Numbered from the stretch's first letter, positions 20,405-30,835 are shown. The stretch is DNA of 64,000 nucleotides from Yponomeuta sedellus (GCA_934045075.1 OW203731.1:15887570-15951569); one strand, 5' to 3'. Numbers and translations: made by a program. Notes: generated by a model from the sequence alone, not told the origin.

Positions 20405-21382
20405 ATGGAAACTAGGAGCAAGACAGCAGCAAGGAAGAGCACGGCGGACGACTCCGGCGTCAATATTGTTCAGATGGCGACGACGCCGTCATCAACTGCT
20501 CTGGGATCGTCCACGCCGGCGGCAGCGGGAGCTGCTGTTGCGAGCGACAGACGACCTACGAACCTTCATACGTCGCTCACTATGACCGACGTCACCACAA
20601 GCACGATTCGCCGCCCGGCGAGTCAAGCATCGTCCTCCAGCAGACGGAGCAAAACACTGCGACTTCAAGCCGAAGCAGAGGCCCAAGAAGAGCTAGCACG
20701 CCTTGAAGAAGCCGCCGCTCAAGATAAACACCGCGCCCGGGCACTACGCATCTCAATCGAGGAGGAAAATCAACGAGATCGCGCTAACTTGCGGGCCCAG
20801 CGTCTCGCTTTTGAAGAGGAACGTCTACGCGACCTCGAGCGCACGAGAGAGCTTCGCAAAGCAGCGGTGGAGAAGAAACTCGCCTACGACATCTCGATAG
20901 CCGAAGAAGCCGACAGCGACAACGCCGACAGCGACGTCAAACGCACCCCAATGGATCCTACAGTGCGCGTAGAAGAGTGGATTCAGTCGCAGTCGACGGA
21001 CTACAAAGAAGTTACCCCGCGCCCGCTACCGCGAACGAAAACTGTTACTGTCGAGAGTGCCGCGCCTAAAAACCGCGAATCGCTGAGAAATGTGCCTAAA
21101 GAATTTTACGAACTTCCGCCTTTCACAGGCTCAGTAGGCGCGTGGATTTCGTTCAAACGAAAATTCGAAGAAACAACGCGAAAATACGGTTTCGACGACT
21201 ATGAAAATCTCTGTAGACTACAATCGGCAGTGCGGGGCGATGCGAGACGGCGCGTTGAAGATATGTTAGTCAGAGGTGACTCACCGCGCGTTATTATGGA
21301 CCATTTAAGTGATTTATACGAGGACCCTCTGGCAACAATAAATGAAGTGACGGACAGTGTCGAAATTGCCGTTCATCAGTGA
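20405..21382 (+). CDS. gag: BEL/Pao Gag, N-terminal part, ends at a frameshift
   Basis: Starts at an ATG at 20405, 66 nt after the LTR. The N-terminus is Ser/Thr/Ala-rich and low in complexity. Residues of about 75-165 are a charged heptad-like coiled coil (RLQAEAEAQEELARLEEAAA and onward). Residues from about 230 (PPFTGSVGAWISFKRKFEET, LQSAVRGDARRRVEDM) match the DUF1759 capsid-like region of BEL/Pao Gag. The frame stops at 21380-21382 in the middle of that domain. The sense of the domain continues one nucleotide over (+1), with a 26-nt overlap of open frames. The simplest reading is a 1-nt insertion around 21357-21380. A programmed +1 shift cannot be excluded but would sit oddly within the capsid domain. 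Confidence 0.85.
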   Translation: METRSKTAARKSTADDSGVNIVQMATTPSSTALGSSTPAAAGAAVASDRRPTNLHTSLTMTDVTTSTIRRPASQASSSSRRSKTLRLQAEAEAQEELARLEEAAAQDKHRARALRISIEEENQRDRANLRAQRLAFEEERLRDLERTRELRKAAVEKKLAYDISIAEEADSDNADSDVKRTPMDPTVRVEEWIQSQSTDYKEVTPRPLPRTKTVTVESAAPKNRESLRNVPKEFYELPPFTGSVGAWISFKRKFEETTRKYGFDDYENLCRLQSAVRGDARRRVEDMLVRGDSPRVIMDHLSDLYEDPLATINEVTDSVEIAVHQ

Positions 21383-22076
21383 AAATTTGCGCGAAGTGAC
21401 GGACTTTGCTGCTGAACTGCGAAACTGCGTTTTCTTGCTCGAGTACGGGGGCGGCCAACTTCACCTACATGACCTGTGGCTGACCCGCGAAGTTTTACTG
21501 CGATTCCCGCAACACTTGATGCAAGCCTATGACCGGTACCTCACAGACATGGGACCCGAGCACGAGTTACTGAGAGTTTCACCGAGCCTGAAAGTGTTGA
21601 CGGAGTTTCTCGCCACTCAAGCCAAAAGCGCTGCATTGTTGGCCAGCTGCTCGGCGGGCATGCGTCATACATCTGCACGACCACGCGCAGCGCCGGTGCC
21701 GCCACGAACAACTACTCAGCAACGGGACCCGCCACGACCGCAACAAAGGCCTCCACAAGCACCACAGTCGCGTCCTTACGCGCCTAGTAGGCCTCAGCGT
21801 GCTTTTGTAACAGCGGAGCTGCCTGAAAAAGTAAATACCGACACACCGCCCGAACCTTGTAAAATGTGTGAAAGTACCGAGCATAAACTGAAAGACTGTG
21901 CCAAATTCAAAGAACTTTCGCTAAGTGAGAAATGGGACTCAATAAAGAAATGGCGTTTGTGTGGCAAGTGTCTAGCACGCCCGCATCATCGGTTCTTATG
22001 CCGGGCTAAACGTTGTCCACGTTGCAACGCTCATCACCACGTCTTGCTTCACGACGACAGTAAAAACAACGCGTGA
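21363..22076 (+). CDS. gag: BEL/Pao Gag, C-terminal part with zinc knuckles
   Basis: Continuation of Gag in the +1 frame; it has no ATG of its own near its start, so it is not a separate gene. It carries the second half of the capsid-like domain (LREVTDFAAELRNCVFLLEY, 'LLRFPQHLMQAYDRYLTD'), a Pro/Arg/Gln-rich linker, and a nucleocapsid-like cysteine region (CKMCESTEHKLKDC, CGKCLARPHHRFLC, CPRCNAHHHVLLHDD). It ends at TGA 22074-22076, in the same frame as Pol, so only that one stop separates Gag from protease. Confidence 0.85.
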   Translation, partial: KLPFISENLREVTDFAAELRNCVFLLEYGGGQLHLHDLWLTREVLLRFPQHLMQAYDRYLTDMGPEHELLRVSPSLKVLTEFLATQAKSAALLASCSAGMRHTSARPRAAPVPPRTTTQQRDPPRPQQRPPQAPQSRPYAPSRPQRAFVTAELPEKVNTDTPPEPCKMCESTEHKLKDCAKFKELSLSEKWDSIKKWRLCGKCLARPHHRFLCRAKRCPRCNAHHHVLLHDDSKNNA

Positions 22077-25000
22077 CAACCCACAGTGACCGAGTTAGTA
22101 ACTGCAATAGACAATAAGTGTTCGCTCGGTACATGGTTGAAAGTGACTCCAGTGACAATTGTGTTGAGTGATGGCGTAGAGCGGGATACGTACGCGTTAC
22201 TGGACGATGGTGCGACAGTTTCGTTAGTGGACAATAGTATTGTAAGTCAATACGTTAAAAATATGATCCCAGCTCCGCTAAGACTAGTAACCGCCGGCGG
22301 ACAGTGTTTAGCTGATAGACATTCTCGGCCTATCTCGGTCACAATTCGTGGTGTAAATGGAAAGACTCATAAAGTGATTGTTCGCACGTGGCAAGGCCTC
22401 GATTTGCCGACACAAACTGTTCCCGCGAGTGCTCTCAGTGAGAATGTACACCTGAGAGATCTGAATTGCAGCGAATTGAGAGATGCGAAACCGCTGCTGT
22501 TGCTTGGCCAGGACAACTTCGAGCTCATCGTCGGCGAGGAAATCCGAAGGGGTAAGTCCGGCCGACCGGTCGCTTCTCTAACTAAGTTAGGCTGGGTGGT
22601 GCATGGACCCATAGGCTCCCTTAGCAGTGCAGAGTCAGTCAATTGCATGTCCGTGTCGCAGCCTGACCTTCATGATCTTGTAAAGGAGCAGTTCGAGATG
22701 GAGGCTATTGGTGTTTCTAACTTGACCAGAAAGAATGTGGAATCCGAGCGCGCGCTGGATATTCTAGATCGAACATGTAGACGTGTAGAAGGTGGCTGGG
22801 AAGTCGGTCTACTATGGCGTCGTGATTTCAACGATTTTCCCAATAGCAAAAGTATGGCTAAGTCTCGACTGCGCAGTGTAGAGAAAAAGTGCGACCGCGA
22901 TCCATCATACAAAGCAAGCTATTCAGCTCAAATCGACCGCTTGGTGTCTGAGAACTACGCCGAAAAAGTATCGCAGCAAATGCAGTGGGATTCCAATTGG
23001 TTTTTGCCTCACTTTGGCGTATTGAATCCCAATAAGCCTGGAAAACTGCGTTTGGTGTTTGATGCTGCTGCTAGTGTTAACGGTCGTTCTCTTAATGATT
23101 ATCTTCTAACAGGTCCTGATCTACTTACGTCTCTACTTGGTGTCCTAATTAGATTTCGGCAAGGTCCAATTGGATTTACTGCAGACATTGCCGATATGTT
23201 CCTACGTGTTAAGATTAGGCAAGCAGACCAAGGCGCACAGCTTTTCCTTTGGCGAGGAGATGACAGAGATCGAGAACCTGACACCTATGTAATGAAGTCA
23301 TTGATTTTTGGAGCAACTTCATCGCCTACAACTGCCATCTATGTTCTCAATAAGAATGCCGCTGAGTTTTCAGATTCACATCCGGCTGCAGTGAAGGCGA
23401 TAAAGGAGAAGCATTACATGGACGATTATTTAGATAGTGTAGGATCGCTAGAGGAGGCGCGAAAATTGGTAGATGATGTAACTCACATCCACAAAGCTGG
23501 CAATTTTCATATTAGAGGATGGGTTACGAACTCGCCTGCTCTACGCGAATCTTTTCCAATTGACGAAAGAACTAGAATTCCCATTGAGAAATCTCCCAAT
23601 AGTGACCATAGAACACTTGGAATGATTTGGTCAACTGATTCAAATACATTCGAATTTGATTTGTCTTTTAAAAGATTACCTCCTAGTTTGGCTGATGGTA
23701 CAGTAGTTCCCACTAAAAGACAATTTCTGAGTTTTATTATGAGTATTTTCGACCCTCTTGGCCTTCTATACCCTTGCATTATTCAATCAAGAATAATCAT
23801 GCAACGTATTTGGATGTCTAGTATAGAATGGGAACAAAAGATTCGAGATACTGAGGCCGAGTTATGGTTTAAATGGCTTAACAATTTAAAAGTAATAAAA
23901 GAAGTTAAAGTTCCTCGCTGGTACAACATAGTCTCAGGCCCTATTGAACTTCATGTTTTTGCCGATGCTAGTGAACTGGCTTACGCTGCTGTAGCCTATA
24001 TTGTTGGTTTTAACTCAGATGGAAATCGACACTGCGCTATCGTCGCTGGAAAAGCACGAGTAGCCCCTGTTAAGATAACGTCGATTCCCCGTCTCGAGTT
24101 ACAGGCTGCGGTACTGGCGTGCCGGCTGGCTCGTACTGTTAAGAAGGAACTGGGACTGGAAGTTGCGAGTGTTCACATGTGGACAGACTCACGTACTGTC
24201 CTTCATTGGATTTTTGCGGACGCTCGCGACTATCAAAAGTATGTAGCTACCAGACTAGCTGAAATTGATGAAACTTCTAAGAGAAGTGACTGGCGCTGGG
24301 TTCCCTCTGAGGATAATCCCGCCGACGAAGCAACCAAGTTGGGCTGGCCCCACGGCAAATTAAGTAAATGGCTTTCTGGTCCCTCTTTTCTCTGCAATTC
24401 CAGTGATCAATGGCCTACACCTCGCTGGGGCGCTGGGAGCTGCCATGGCGATGTCGACATCGAGCTGCGACATCGCGCGCTCCTCGTGGCACCGGGGCAG
24501 CCGCCGCTCATCGACCCGACACGCCATTCCAGTTGGCAACGCGCGCTGCGCGTCATGGCGTGGGTACTGGTCTTCGTGAGGGCATGTAAGGCGAAGAAGC
24601 CCTCCACTCTTACGACTGAGCGACTACAAGAGGCTGAGGTTGTATTGTTCCGATTTATTCAAACCCAGTCATTTCAAGCTGATGTAGATGCCCTGCGTGC
24701 TGGTCAACCACTGCCATCCAGCAGTCATCTGAGAAGCCTCGATCCCATGCTTTTTGAAGATGGGTTACTACGTGTTCGAGGTCGACTTAGTGCTGCCACA
24801 GAACTGTCCTTCGACGAGCGTCACCCTGTGATCCTAGACGGTCACCATCCACTTACGAGACTCATGGTGCGGGACTATCATTCCAGAGCTTTACACGCCA
24901 ACCACGAGGCCGTCATCAACCGCATCCGTGAGCGCTTCTGGGTGACCAAGCTCCGGCCAACCGTCAAAGCAGTGGCTGCCAGCTGCCAACACTGTCGCGT

Positions 25001-25967
25001 GCAGCGGGCTCAACCGCGCGCGCCTAAGATGGGCGATCTGCCCGCCGTTCGCCTCACCACCACGAGGCGAGCCTTCGTGCACGTGGGCGTCGACTACTTC
25101 GGCCCCATGGAGGTGGCCATCGGAAGGCGCCGAGAGAAACGGTGGGGCGTGTTGTTCACATGCCTCGCCACACGCGCCGTCCATCTCGAGCTCGCCGCCT
25201 CGTTGAGTGCTGACTCAGCCATCCTCGCCCTGCGGCGCTTGATAGCGCGTCGCGGCCAACCGGCCGTAATCCTGTCCGACCGGGGCACCAACTTCGTCGG
25301 TGCTGACGCCGAGCTGCGGGCTGCCTTGCGCTGTCTCGACGGACAGCGTCTACAAAACGAGGCAACGTCGCGCGGCATCGAGTGGCGCTTCAACCCACCG
25401 CTCGCGCCACACATGGGTGGCTGCTGGGAGCGTCTTGTTCGTTCGGTGAAGACCGCCCTGCATACTACTCTGCACTCACGAGCTCCACGTGAAGAGGTCC
25501 TTCACACGCTTCTGTTGGAGGCTGAGCTGGTCATCAACAGCCGGCCCTTGAGCTACGTGACTGCGGACCCCGACGAGCCTACGGTCATCACACCCAATCA
25601 CCTGCTACTCGGCACTGCCGCCGGGGACACGCGAGTAACAAGGTACAATCCGGCAGACGTCGATATACGTAGTCAGTGGCGCCGTGTCAACGCCCTGGCT
25701 GAGATGTTCTGGCGCAGATGGACTCGAGAGTACCTACCAACTTTACAACAACGACATAAATGGACAAATAGTGTAAACCCGCTTAAGGTCGGTGACTTAG
25801 TGATTGTCGTTGATGGAACGTTACCGCGAAATACGTGGCCCCGTGGCATAGTAAGTGAAGTGCACCCGGGTGCAGATGGACAAGTACGTATCGTTAGTGT
25901 TAAGTTTGCTAGTGGTAAGATATTACAACGCCCTGTTACCAAACTGGCCTTGCTCCCAACAGATTGA
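22077..25967 (+). CDS. pol: BEL/Pao Pol: protease, RT, RNase H, integrase
   Basis: About 1296 codons open in the Gag C-terminal frame after the TGA. There is no early ATG, so it is presumably made as a Gag-Pol fusion by stop readthrough, or was so before the stop arose. Order, counted from 22086: aspartic protease (ALLDDGATVSLVD, about residue 37); RT with FTADIADMF and YMDDYLDS (about 440); RNase H (HVFADASELAYAAVAYI about 620, RLELQAAVLACRLA, MWTDSRTVLHWI); integrase HHCC zinc finger (about 910-965, ending CQHCRVQ); integrase core with DDE residues in VGVDYFGPM (about 1000), ILSDRGTNFVG (about 1062) and HMGGCWERLVRSVK (about 1108); and the C-terminal DUF5641-like domain (WRRVNALAEMFWRRWTREYL). 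All catalytic signatures are present. The length and order are standard for the family. Confidence 0.93.
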   Translation, partial: QPTVTELVTAIDNKCSLGTWLKVTPVTIVLSDGVERDTYALLDDGATVSLVDNSIVSQYVKNMIPAPLRLVTAGGQCLADRHSRPISVTIRGVNGKTHKVIVRTWQGLDLPTQTVPASALSENVHLRDLNCSELRDAKPLLLLGQDNFELIVGEEIRRGKSGRPVASLTKLGWVVHGPIGSLSSAESVNCMSVSQPDLHDLVKEQFEMEAIGVSNLTRKNVESERALDILDRTCRRVEGGWEVGLLWRRDFNDFPNSKSMAKSRLRSVEKKCDRDPSYKASYSAQIDRLVSENYAEKVSQQMQWDSNWFLPHFGVLNPNKPGKLRLVFDAAASVNGRSLNDYLLTGPDLLTSLLGVLIRFRQGPIGFTADIADMFLRVKIRQADQGAQLFLWRGDDRDREPDTYVMKSLIFGATSSPTTAIYVLNKNAAEFSDSHPAAVKAIKEKHYMDDYLDSVGSLEEARKLVDDVTHIHKAGNFHIRGWVTNSPALRESFPIDERTRIPIEKSPNSDHRTLGMIWSTDSNTFEFDLSFKRLPPSLADGTVVPTKRQFLSFIMSIFDPLGLLYPCIIQSRIIMQRIWMSSIEWEQKIRDTEAELWFKWLNNLKVIKEVKVPRWYNIVSGPIELHVFADASELAYAAVAYIVGFNSDGNRHCAIVAGKARVAPVKITSIPRLELQAAVLACRLARTVKKELGLEVASVHMWTDSRTVLHWIFADARDYQKYVATRLAEIDETSKRSDWRWVPSEDNPADEATKLGWPHGKLSKWLSGPSFLCNSSDQWPTPRWGAGSCHGDVDIELRHRALLVAPGQPPLIDPTRHSSWQRALRVMAWVLVFVRACKAKKPSTLTTERLQEAEVVLFRFIQTQSFQADVDALRAGQPLPSSSHLRSLDPMLFEDGLLRVRGRLSAATELSFDERHPVILDGHHPLTRLMVRDYHSRALHANHEAVINRIRERFWVTKLRPTVKAVAASCQHCRVQRAQPRAPKMGDLPAVRLTTTRRAFVHVGVDYFGPMEVAIGRRREKRWGVLFTCLATRAVHLELAASLSADSAILALRRLIARRGQPAVILSDRGTNFVGADAELRAALRCLDGQRLQNEATSRGIEWRFNPPLAPHMGGCWERLVRSVKTALHTTLHSRAPREEVLHTLLLEAELVINSRPLSYVTADPDEPTVITPNHLLLGTAAGDTRVTRYNPADVDIRSQWRRVNALAEMFWRRWTREYLPTLQQRHKWTNSVNPLKVGDLVIVVDGTLPRNTWPRGIVSEVHPGADGQVRIVSVKFASGKILQRPVTKLALLPTD

Positions 25968-25990
25968 GTTATCGGTTTGAATCCTCAACT

Positions 25991-26002
25991 AGGGGGCGGA
26001 AA
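25991..26002 (+). promoter_or_regulatory. Polypurine tract
   Basis: AGGGGGCGGAAA lies immediately before the 3' LTR. It is the expected plus-strand primer site, with a single pyrimidine interruption. Confidence 0.85.
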
Positions 26003-27814
26003 TGTTATCGAGCAACGCCAGTTTGATGTTAGTATGTACTTTAGGTAAGAGTAGTATTATGTAGTTAGGTATTATGTGTGTTAGGGTAAATAGGTTTTTT
26101 ATTTTTGCCTTGGATTTTACAAAAGTTAATTTGCTTTAAAAGATTTATGACCTTGTTTTGCTCGATTTCTTTTGTTTGCATTTAGACGAACATTCGGTGC
26201 GAGGCCCATTGTCTAGTTTTGGGCTTTTACAACTCTCTGCCATAAACGCGTGGCGGCGCGCAGTAAAGGCAATAAACGCATACACTGACGTGGTGACTCA
26301 CGCACACAGATGTGAGCGGCCACCAGCGACGCGTGCGCCTAGAGTCATCTAGGTACTTTGTCAAGTTTTTGAAAGCCTAACCTCGACGAAGCCTACTCTA
26401 ATCTAGGTCCTGCAGTAGGTTAATAGATGCATACATAGATAAAGCATATCCAAGACCTAGTTTGCAAAACATTGTGTCTACAATTCACAAGCGTTAGTAC
26501 CATGCAAGCCTTAAAATCTAGATATATATAGGTTTAGATAGAAGCAATAATAAAAATAGGGTGCGCTAATAAATAAAGAGTTAAATAAATACATGCATAA
26601 ATGAAAGCCTTAAATCTAAAAGCACTTAATGCATAAAACTTAAGCCTAGAAAGCCGATCAAACTTACAACTAGGAAAAATTCATTGTATTTTATTCTTAA
26701 TCCTAAGATAATTTGTAAGCAAAGCAGCCTTAAAGTACCCAGGGCCCATATAGATAAGTAAATATAATATTTATATGAGGGAATAAATAAAACAAGTATG
26801 CATAAGTCATCCCACGCCGTCGACGTGTACCTGGGATTCCTTATGCAGCATTTATTGACGTCCAACCAATAAAAGAAACTCGAAGTACCATAGCTCTGAA
26901 AAGAGCTGTTTGTCTCGCAGACCGGCCGGTGCTCCCATAGTTTAAAGACTTGGGACAAGTCTGACCCAGCGATAACAAGTATTGAAAACGGCCGCATGGA
27001 CGCGTCTGCTTCCAATGCCGGTCGATCGCTGAGTGGCGCGCGCGGGCTGGCGCTTCGACTTTTATGCAAATCCCTTGAGTAAGTCTTCTACGTTTAAAAT
27101 TTGCACGTAAATTAAAATTTAAGAACGTAGTTTGATTAAGCGTGTTTTGTTTAGTATATTAGTAAAATTTGATGATGATCGGCCTACGTTTACTAGGAGA
27201 AAATCGATGTTAAAGTTTGTATGGAGAAACTTTAGAGGCTTATTTCAGCACTTTAATTTGGAAAATTTTACAAAAATGTACGTTGTTTACGTAAAGAATG
27301 TTAATATCTAGTGAATAAGCTAAAAATATCTGAAAATTGTTACATTTTTCTACCAATTAAAGCTGTTCAAAGTTTGCAATGTTTAAAGCCTAATATCTTC
27401 AAAGTTATAATTGGAAAATGCAAATAAATGGTTTTATACTGAAGAGTTCATGAAAACAAACAAATGTAAATAGGTATAATGTTAATTTTTTATGTATTTC
27501 ATGGAAAAAAAAAAGTAGTGTTGAAAGTTCGTAGTACATTTTGCTCAATAACTCCCAAACTGTTAAAGTTAGCGTAATGAAACTTACACCATTGGAATTG
27601 TGAACAAATTTTCTTTCGAATTGCATACTTTTAATCAAAGAAATCTAAATGATGTAAATTCAAACTTTGTATTGAATAGTTAGAACGGTGCGGCAGCGCT
27701 ATCTCGCTCTCGCGTTTTTGTGAGCCACACCTATTATGTTCATCTCGTTACAACAACACCAAGCTACGATTGTATTTTTCTGCATAAATTGAGCGCATTT
27801 TTTATTGTCAGTCA

Positions 27815-30217
27815 CAGTTCGTTTACCAGCGTCGAGAGCGGTCGCATCGCGCGTCCCTCTCCGCTGTCGGCCACTCGCTCGCGTGCACAGTGCGCCCGTG
27901 CATTGCCGGCGAGTTTTGCGTACTGTATTCTAATACACTCTTCTATCTTTTTCAGAGTGCGAGTGCTCCGTCCTGCCGGATTCGTCAAGTAAGTGCCTAG
28001 GTTTATACTAGGTATTACTCCCCGCTTTGCTTCTATCGTTTTTCTATTTTCTTGTCACGTAATTGCTAGGCATTACGTCTAAACTTTCTTTTTCTCCCGC
28101 TCCCCTGCCACTGGCAGGGGAACCGGCAGCCCCGTCTGCCACTATGGAACCCCAACATAGCCTCTCGGTGTACGTCGATTTCATGACAAGTCGTGGCCTT
28201 TGGGACGACTATAAATTGTTTCTCGAAAACTTCTCGAAGGACTCCCCTGAGTCCCCCGCCCCTGTTGCGATCCCGGACTCTCCTGAGTCTCCCCCTGCCC
28301 CCGTCATTATTCCGGTCTCTCCCGAGACCCAAGCCCCTTCCCATATGGATACCGAGTCTGTCTCGGACTCCCACGCACGGAAGCGTTCTAAATCGCGGTC
28401 CGACCTCTCAGGGAGCTCTCCCTACTCCGAGACTAGCACCCTCACCGATGCTTTTACTTCGGTCTCTCGCCGCAAGAAGAGGCAGCGTAAGCTTGCCACT
28501 TCTAAAAGGACTCCCTGCCCGTCCTCTGAGATTTCAGCCTCCCCCGCGGCCTCCGCCCCTTCCTCTCCCGCGGCTTCCGCGCCCCCTTCCCTTGCGGCTT
28601 TCTCTGCCGCCCCCTCCTCCCCCGCGGCTCCCGCGCCCCCCTCCCCCACGGCTTCCACGCCCCCCTCCCCCGCTACGATACCCCCCCTCATGGATATCGA
28701 CGTCCCCGTACCGACAGGATCGTTCGCACGGTCTTCCCCCCAGCCTCCGAAGGCAAAGTCCCCACCTCCCGTGTACCTACGGGACAAGTCCGCATGGACC
28801 AATCTTTCCAAACTTTGTAAGGACAATAATGTCCATACTACCAAGGCCCGGAATGTTGGCGATAGCATCGTCATCGAGACCGCCACCACCGACAACTTCA
28901 GGAGTCTTACTAAGCTCCTTACCCTCAATAAAATCCCCTACCACACCTATGCGCTTCCCGAGGAGCGCAAGGTGCGGGCTGTCCTTCGTGGCGTTCCGAC
29001 GGAACTATCCAAGGACGCCATCAGGGATGACCTTATCTCCCAAGGTCATCCCGTCGAGGCTGTGTATCCCATGCACAGCAGCCGCGGGAAGTCCTTCCCC
29101 CTGGCCTTGGTGGTACTCACCAATTCCCCCCAAGCCCGCTCCATCTTCTCGGGAGTTCCCACAGTTTGTGGCCTCTCGAATATTAAAGTCGAGAAGCCCC
29201 ATAGGCGGGGCCACCCCGGCCAATGCCACCGCTGCCAGCTTTATGGCCACGCGGCGGCAAACTGCTCCGCTCCTCCCAGATGCGTGAAGTGCCTAGAGCC
29301 TCACGCCACTGTGGAGTGCTTGCGCACTCGCGACTCGGAAGTTCCTCCGGCTTGCGTACTGTGCAATCAGTCCGGCCATACGGCCAATTACCGGGGGTGC
29401 CCGCGTGCCCCCCGCCCCTCCGCCGCTAAGGCTCCCAAGGCCCCCTTCGCTCAGAGGAAATCAGTTCCCGCACTGAATACCCCTGCATTCCCACCCCTAG
29501 GCCGCCCCAGTGCCAAACCTAGCCCCCCACCGACCCCCGCATGGGGCCCCCGACCTAGTCCCCCCGCTACAGCCGAGCCCGTAGCGGCCACTCAGGCAAA
29601 TCCCCCCTCAGATAGGTCTCAGACAGCTGACGACCTTAGGCTGATCAGTGCTGCCATCAATAATATTGATCTGGCGGAGATCTCTAAACTGGCGGGCAAG
29701 CTGCGCGCCGCCACCTCCCCCGCTGAGCGTCTTATCGCTCTTGCCGAGCATAGCGATATGCTCTCTAGTCTCGTTTAATTTTAATTAAACTATTTCGTAC
29801 TCCCCGGTCCCTCTCTTTATTGTATTCTCCCTCACGATGAACTCTGTTCTGAACTGGACCACCTACTAGAGGCTCGGTCCCAGGCAGACACAGCCCCCGC
29901 CAGCTAGTCTCCCCGCTTGTGGTGACACTATTCTCTCCTAGCAGCTGTAGCTAACCTTCTAAGCGGACGCTTCATTTAGGGAGCTCCGCTGCGCACCCGT
30001 CCTCGGCCTCGAGGGGGTCGCTCCGATGTCGGTTTAGGGGTCCTTAGGACCAAAACTAGCCCCAAGGTGGTGTTTAGTGGGTAGGCGCACTTCTTGTGAG
30101 TCCCACATTGGCAGCACGGCCGGGTCCGTGCTGTTATGCATGAGCATTCACCACCTCCCTCCCCCGTGTCCTCCGGAGGGTGCCCTTTATAGGGTTAAAA
30201 AAAAAAAAAAAAAAAAA
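27815..30217 (+). mobile_element. ORF1-only LINE, sense, in the 3' LTR
   Basis: Flanked by ATTGTCAGTCA at 27804-27814 and 30218-30228. It is the same insertion as 17800-20198, with an A run of 22 against 18. It was copied by the LTR element's own replication, not by a second LINE event. Confidence 0.93.
28144..29778 (+). CDS. LINE ORF1 protein, 544 aa, intact (3' LTR copy)
   Basis: Encodes the same protein as 18129-19763; I found no amino-acid difference between the two. Starts at MEPQHSLSVYVDF. The Ala/Pro linker, pre-C2HC-like region and the three CCHC knuckles are all present. Its 5' flank includes the 3' LTR's copy of the TATA-like/initiator motif, so this copy could be transcribed from the 3' LTR outward into the flanking microsatellite. 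Full-length preservation of both copies may reflect only the recency of insertion. Confidence 0.88.
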   Translation: MEPQHSLSVYVDFMTSRGLWDDYKLFLENFSKDSPESPAPVAIPDSPESPPAPVIIPVSPETQAPSHMDTESVSDSHARKRSKSRSDLSGSSPYSETSTLTDAFTSVSRRKKRQRKLATSKRTPCPSSEISASPAASAPSSPAASAPPSLAAFSAAPSSPAAPAPPSPTASTPPSPATIPPLMDIDVPVPTGSFARSSPQPPKAKSPPPVYLRDKSAWTNLSKLCKDNNVHTTKARNVGDSIVIETATTDNFRSLTKLLTLNKIPYHTYALPEERKVRAVLRGVPTELSKDAIRDDLISQGHPVEAVYPMHSSRGKSFPLALVVLTNSPQARSIFSGVPTVCGLSNIKVEKPHRRGHPGQCHRCQLYGHAAANCSAPPRCVKCLEPHATVECLRTRDSEVPPACVLCNQSGHTANYRGCPRAPRPSAAKAPKAPFAQRKSVPALNTPAFPPLGRPSAKPSPPPTPAWGPRPSPPATAEPVAATQANPPSDRSQTADDLRLISAAINNIDLAEISKLAGKLRAATSPAERLIALAEHSDMLSSLV

Positions 30218-30583
30218 ATTGTCAGTCAGTCGTTCTACCGCCGCGCTCTTCAACACTCTTGTATACCGTATACCGTGTGCCAATATACGTCTGAAATCGA
30301 CATCATCGTGTTTTTCACTGGACCTGCTATGCCACCCTGCACCTGAAATCCCCTACACTTATCTTTCTTTTTTTTAGAGCGTAGGCTCTACATAAATATT
30401 TATGAATACACATTCCTCTAAAGCATGCCTAAACCTTTTTTTACTGGTGGATTGTTTATAAGTGATTTTGAGTGAGTGAACGTTTTAGGAGTGTTTTTTA
30501 AAGAAGGTTTTCGGTCTTTCCTGGAAATAATGTAGATAGAGAGAACATTTTATAGCACCACCAGGAAAAAAGAATTACTGCCG

Positions 30584-30812
30584 TACATACATACATACAC
30601 ACATACATACATACATACATACATACATACATACATACATACATACATACATACATACATACATACATACATACATACATAAATACATACATACATACAT
30701 ACATACATACATACATACATACATACATACATACATACATACATACATACATACATACATACATACATACATACATACATACATACATACATACATACAT
30801 ACATACATACAT
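30584..30812. repeat. Long (ACAT)n microsatellite
   Basis: Almost 57 tetranucleotide units, with one interruption near 30680 (CATAAATA). It starts about 225 bp beyond the BEL 3' end. All the open frames across it (MYVC repeats) are artefacts of the repeat. Confidence 0.97.
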
Positions 30813-30835
30813 AAGCTCACGCATGTATCCGAGAG

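Larger units (their letters stand above)
13522..30357 (+). mobile_element. Complete BEL/Pao LTR retrotransposon with LINEs nested in its LTRs
   Basis: A 16.8-kb insertion flanked by 5-bp CTTAT duplications (13517-13521 and 30358-30362), a size usual for BEL/Pao. The LTRs begin TGTTATCG and end CCCTACA. The internal region (20339-26002) has a tRNA-Tyr primer site, a Gag with coiled coil and zinc knuckles, a Pol ordered protease-RT-RNase H-integrase, and a polypurine tract. That domain order and the YMDDYLDS motif place it in BEL/Pao. After removing the antisense LINE plus one target copy, the 5' LTR is 4351 bp against 4355 bp for the 3' LTR. I found only one substitution, two 1-nt indels and a 4-nt poly-A difference, so the insertion is very recent. 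Gag carries a frameshift and a stop separates it from Pol, so this copy may need help in trans. Confidence 0.95.
26003..30357 (+). repeat. 3' LTR, carrying the sense LINE
   Basis: 4355 bp, beginning TGTTATCG and ending CCCTACA, followed by the CTTAT duplication. LTR sequence is 26003-27814 and 30229-30357, and the rest is the sense LINE. The site hit by the antisense LINE in the 5' LTR is intact here (near 27034), giving an empty-site control inside the same element. Confidence 0.93.
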
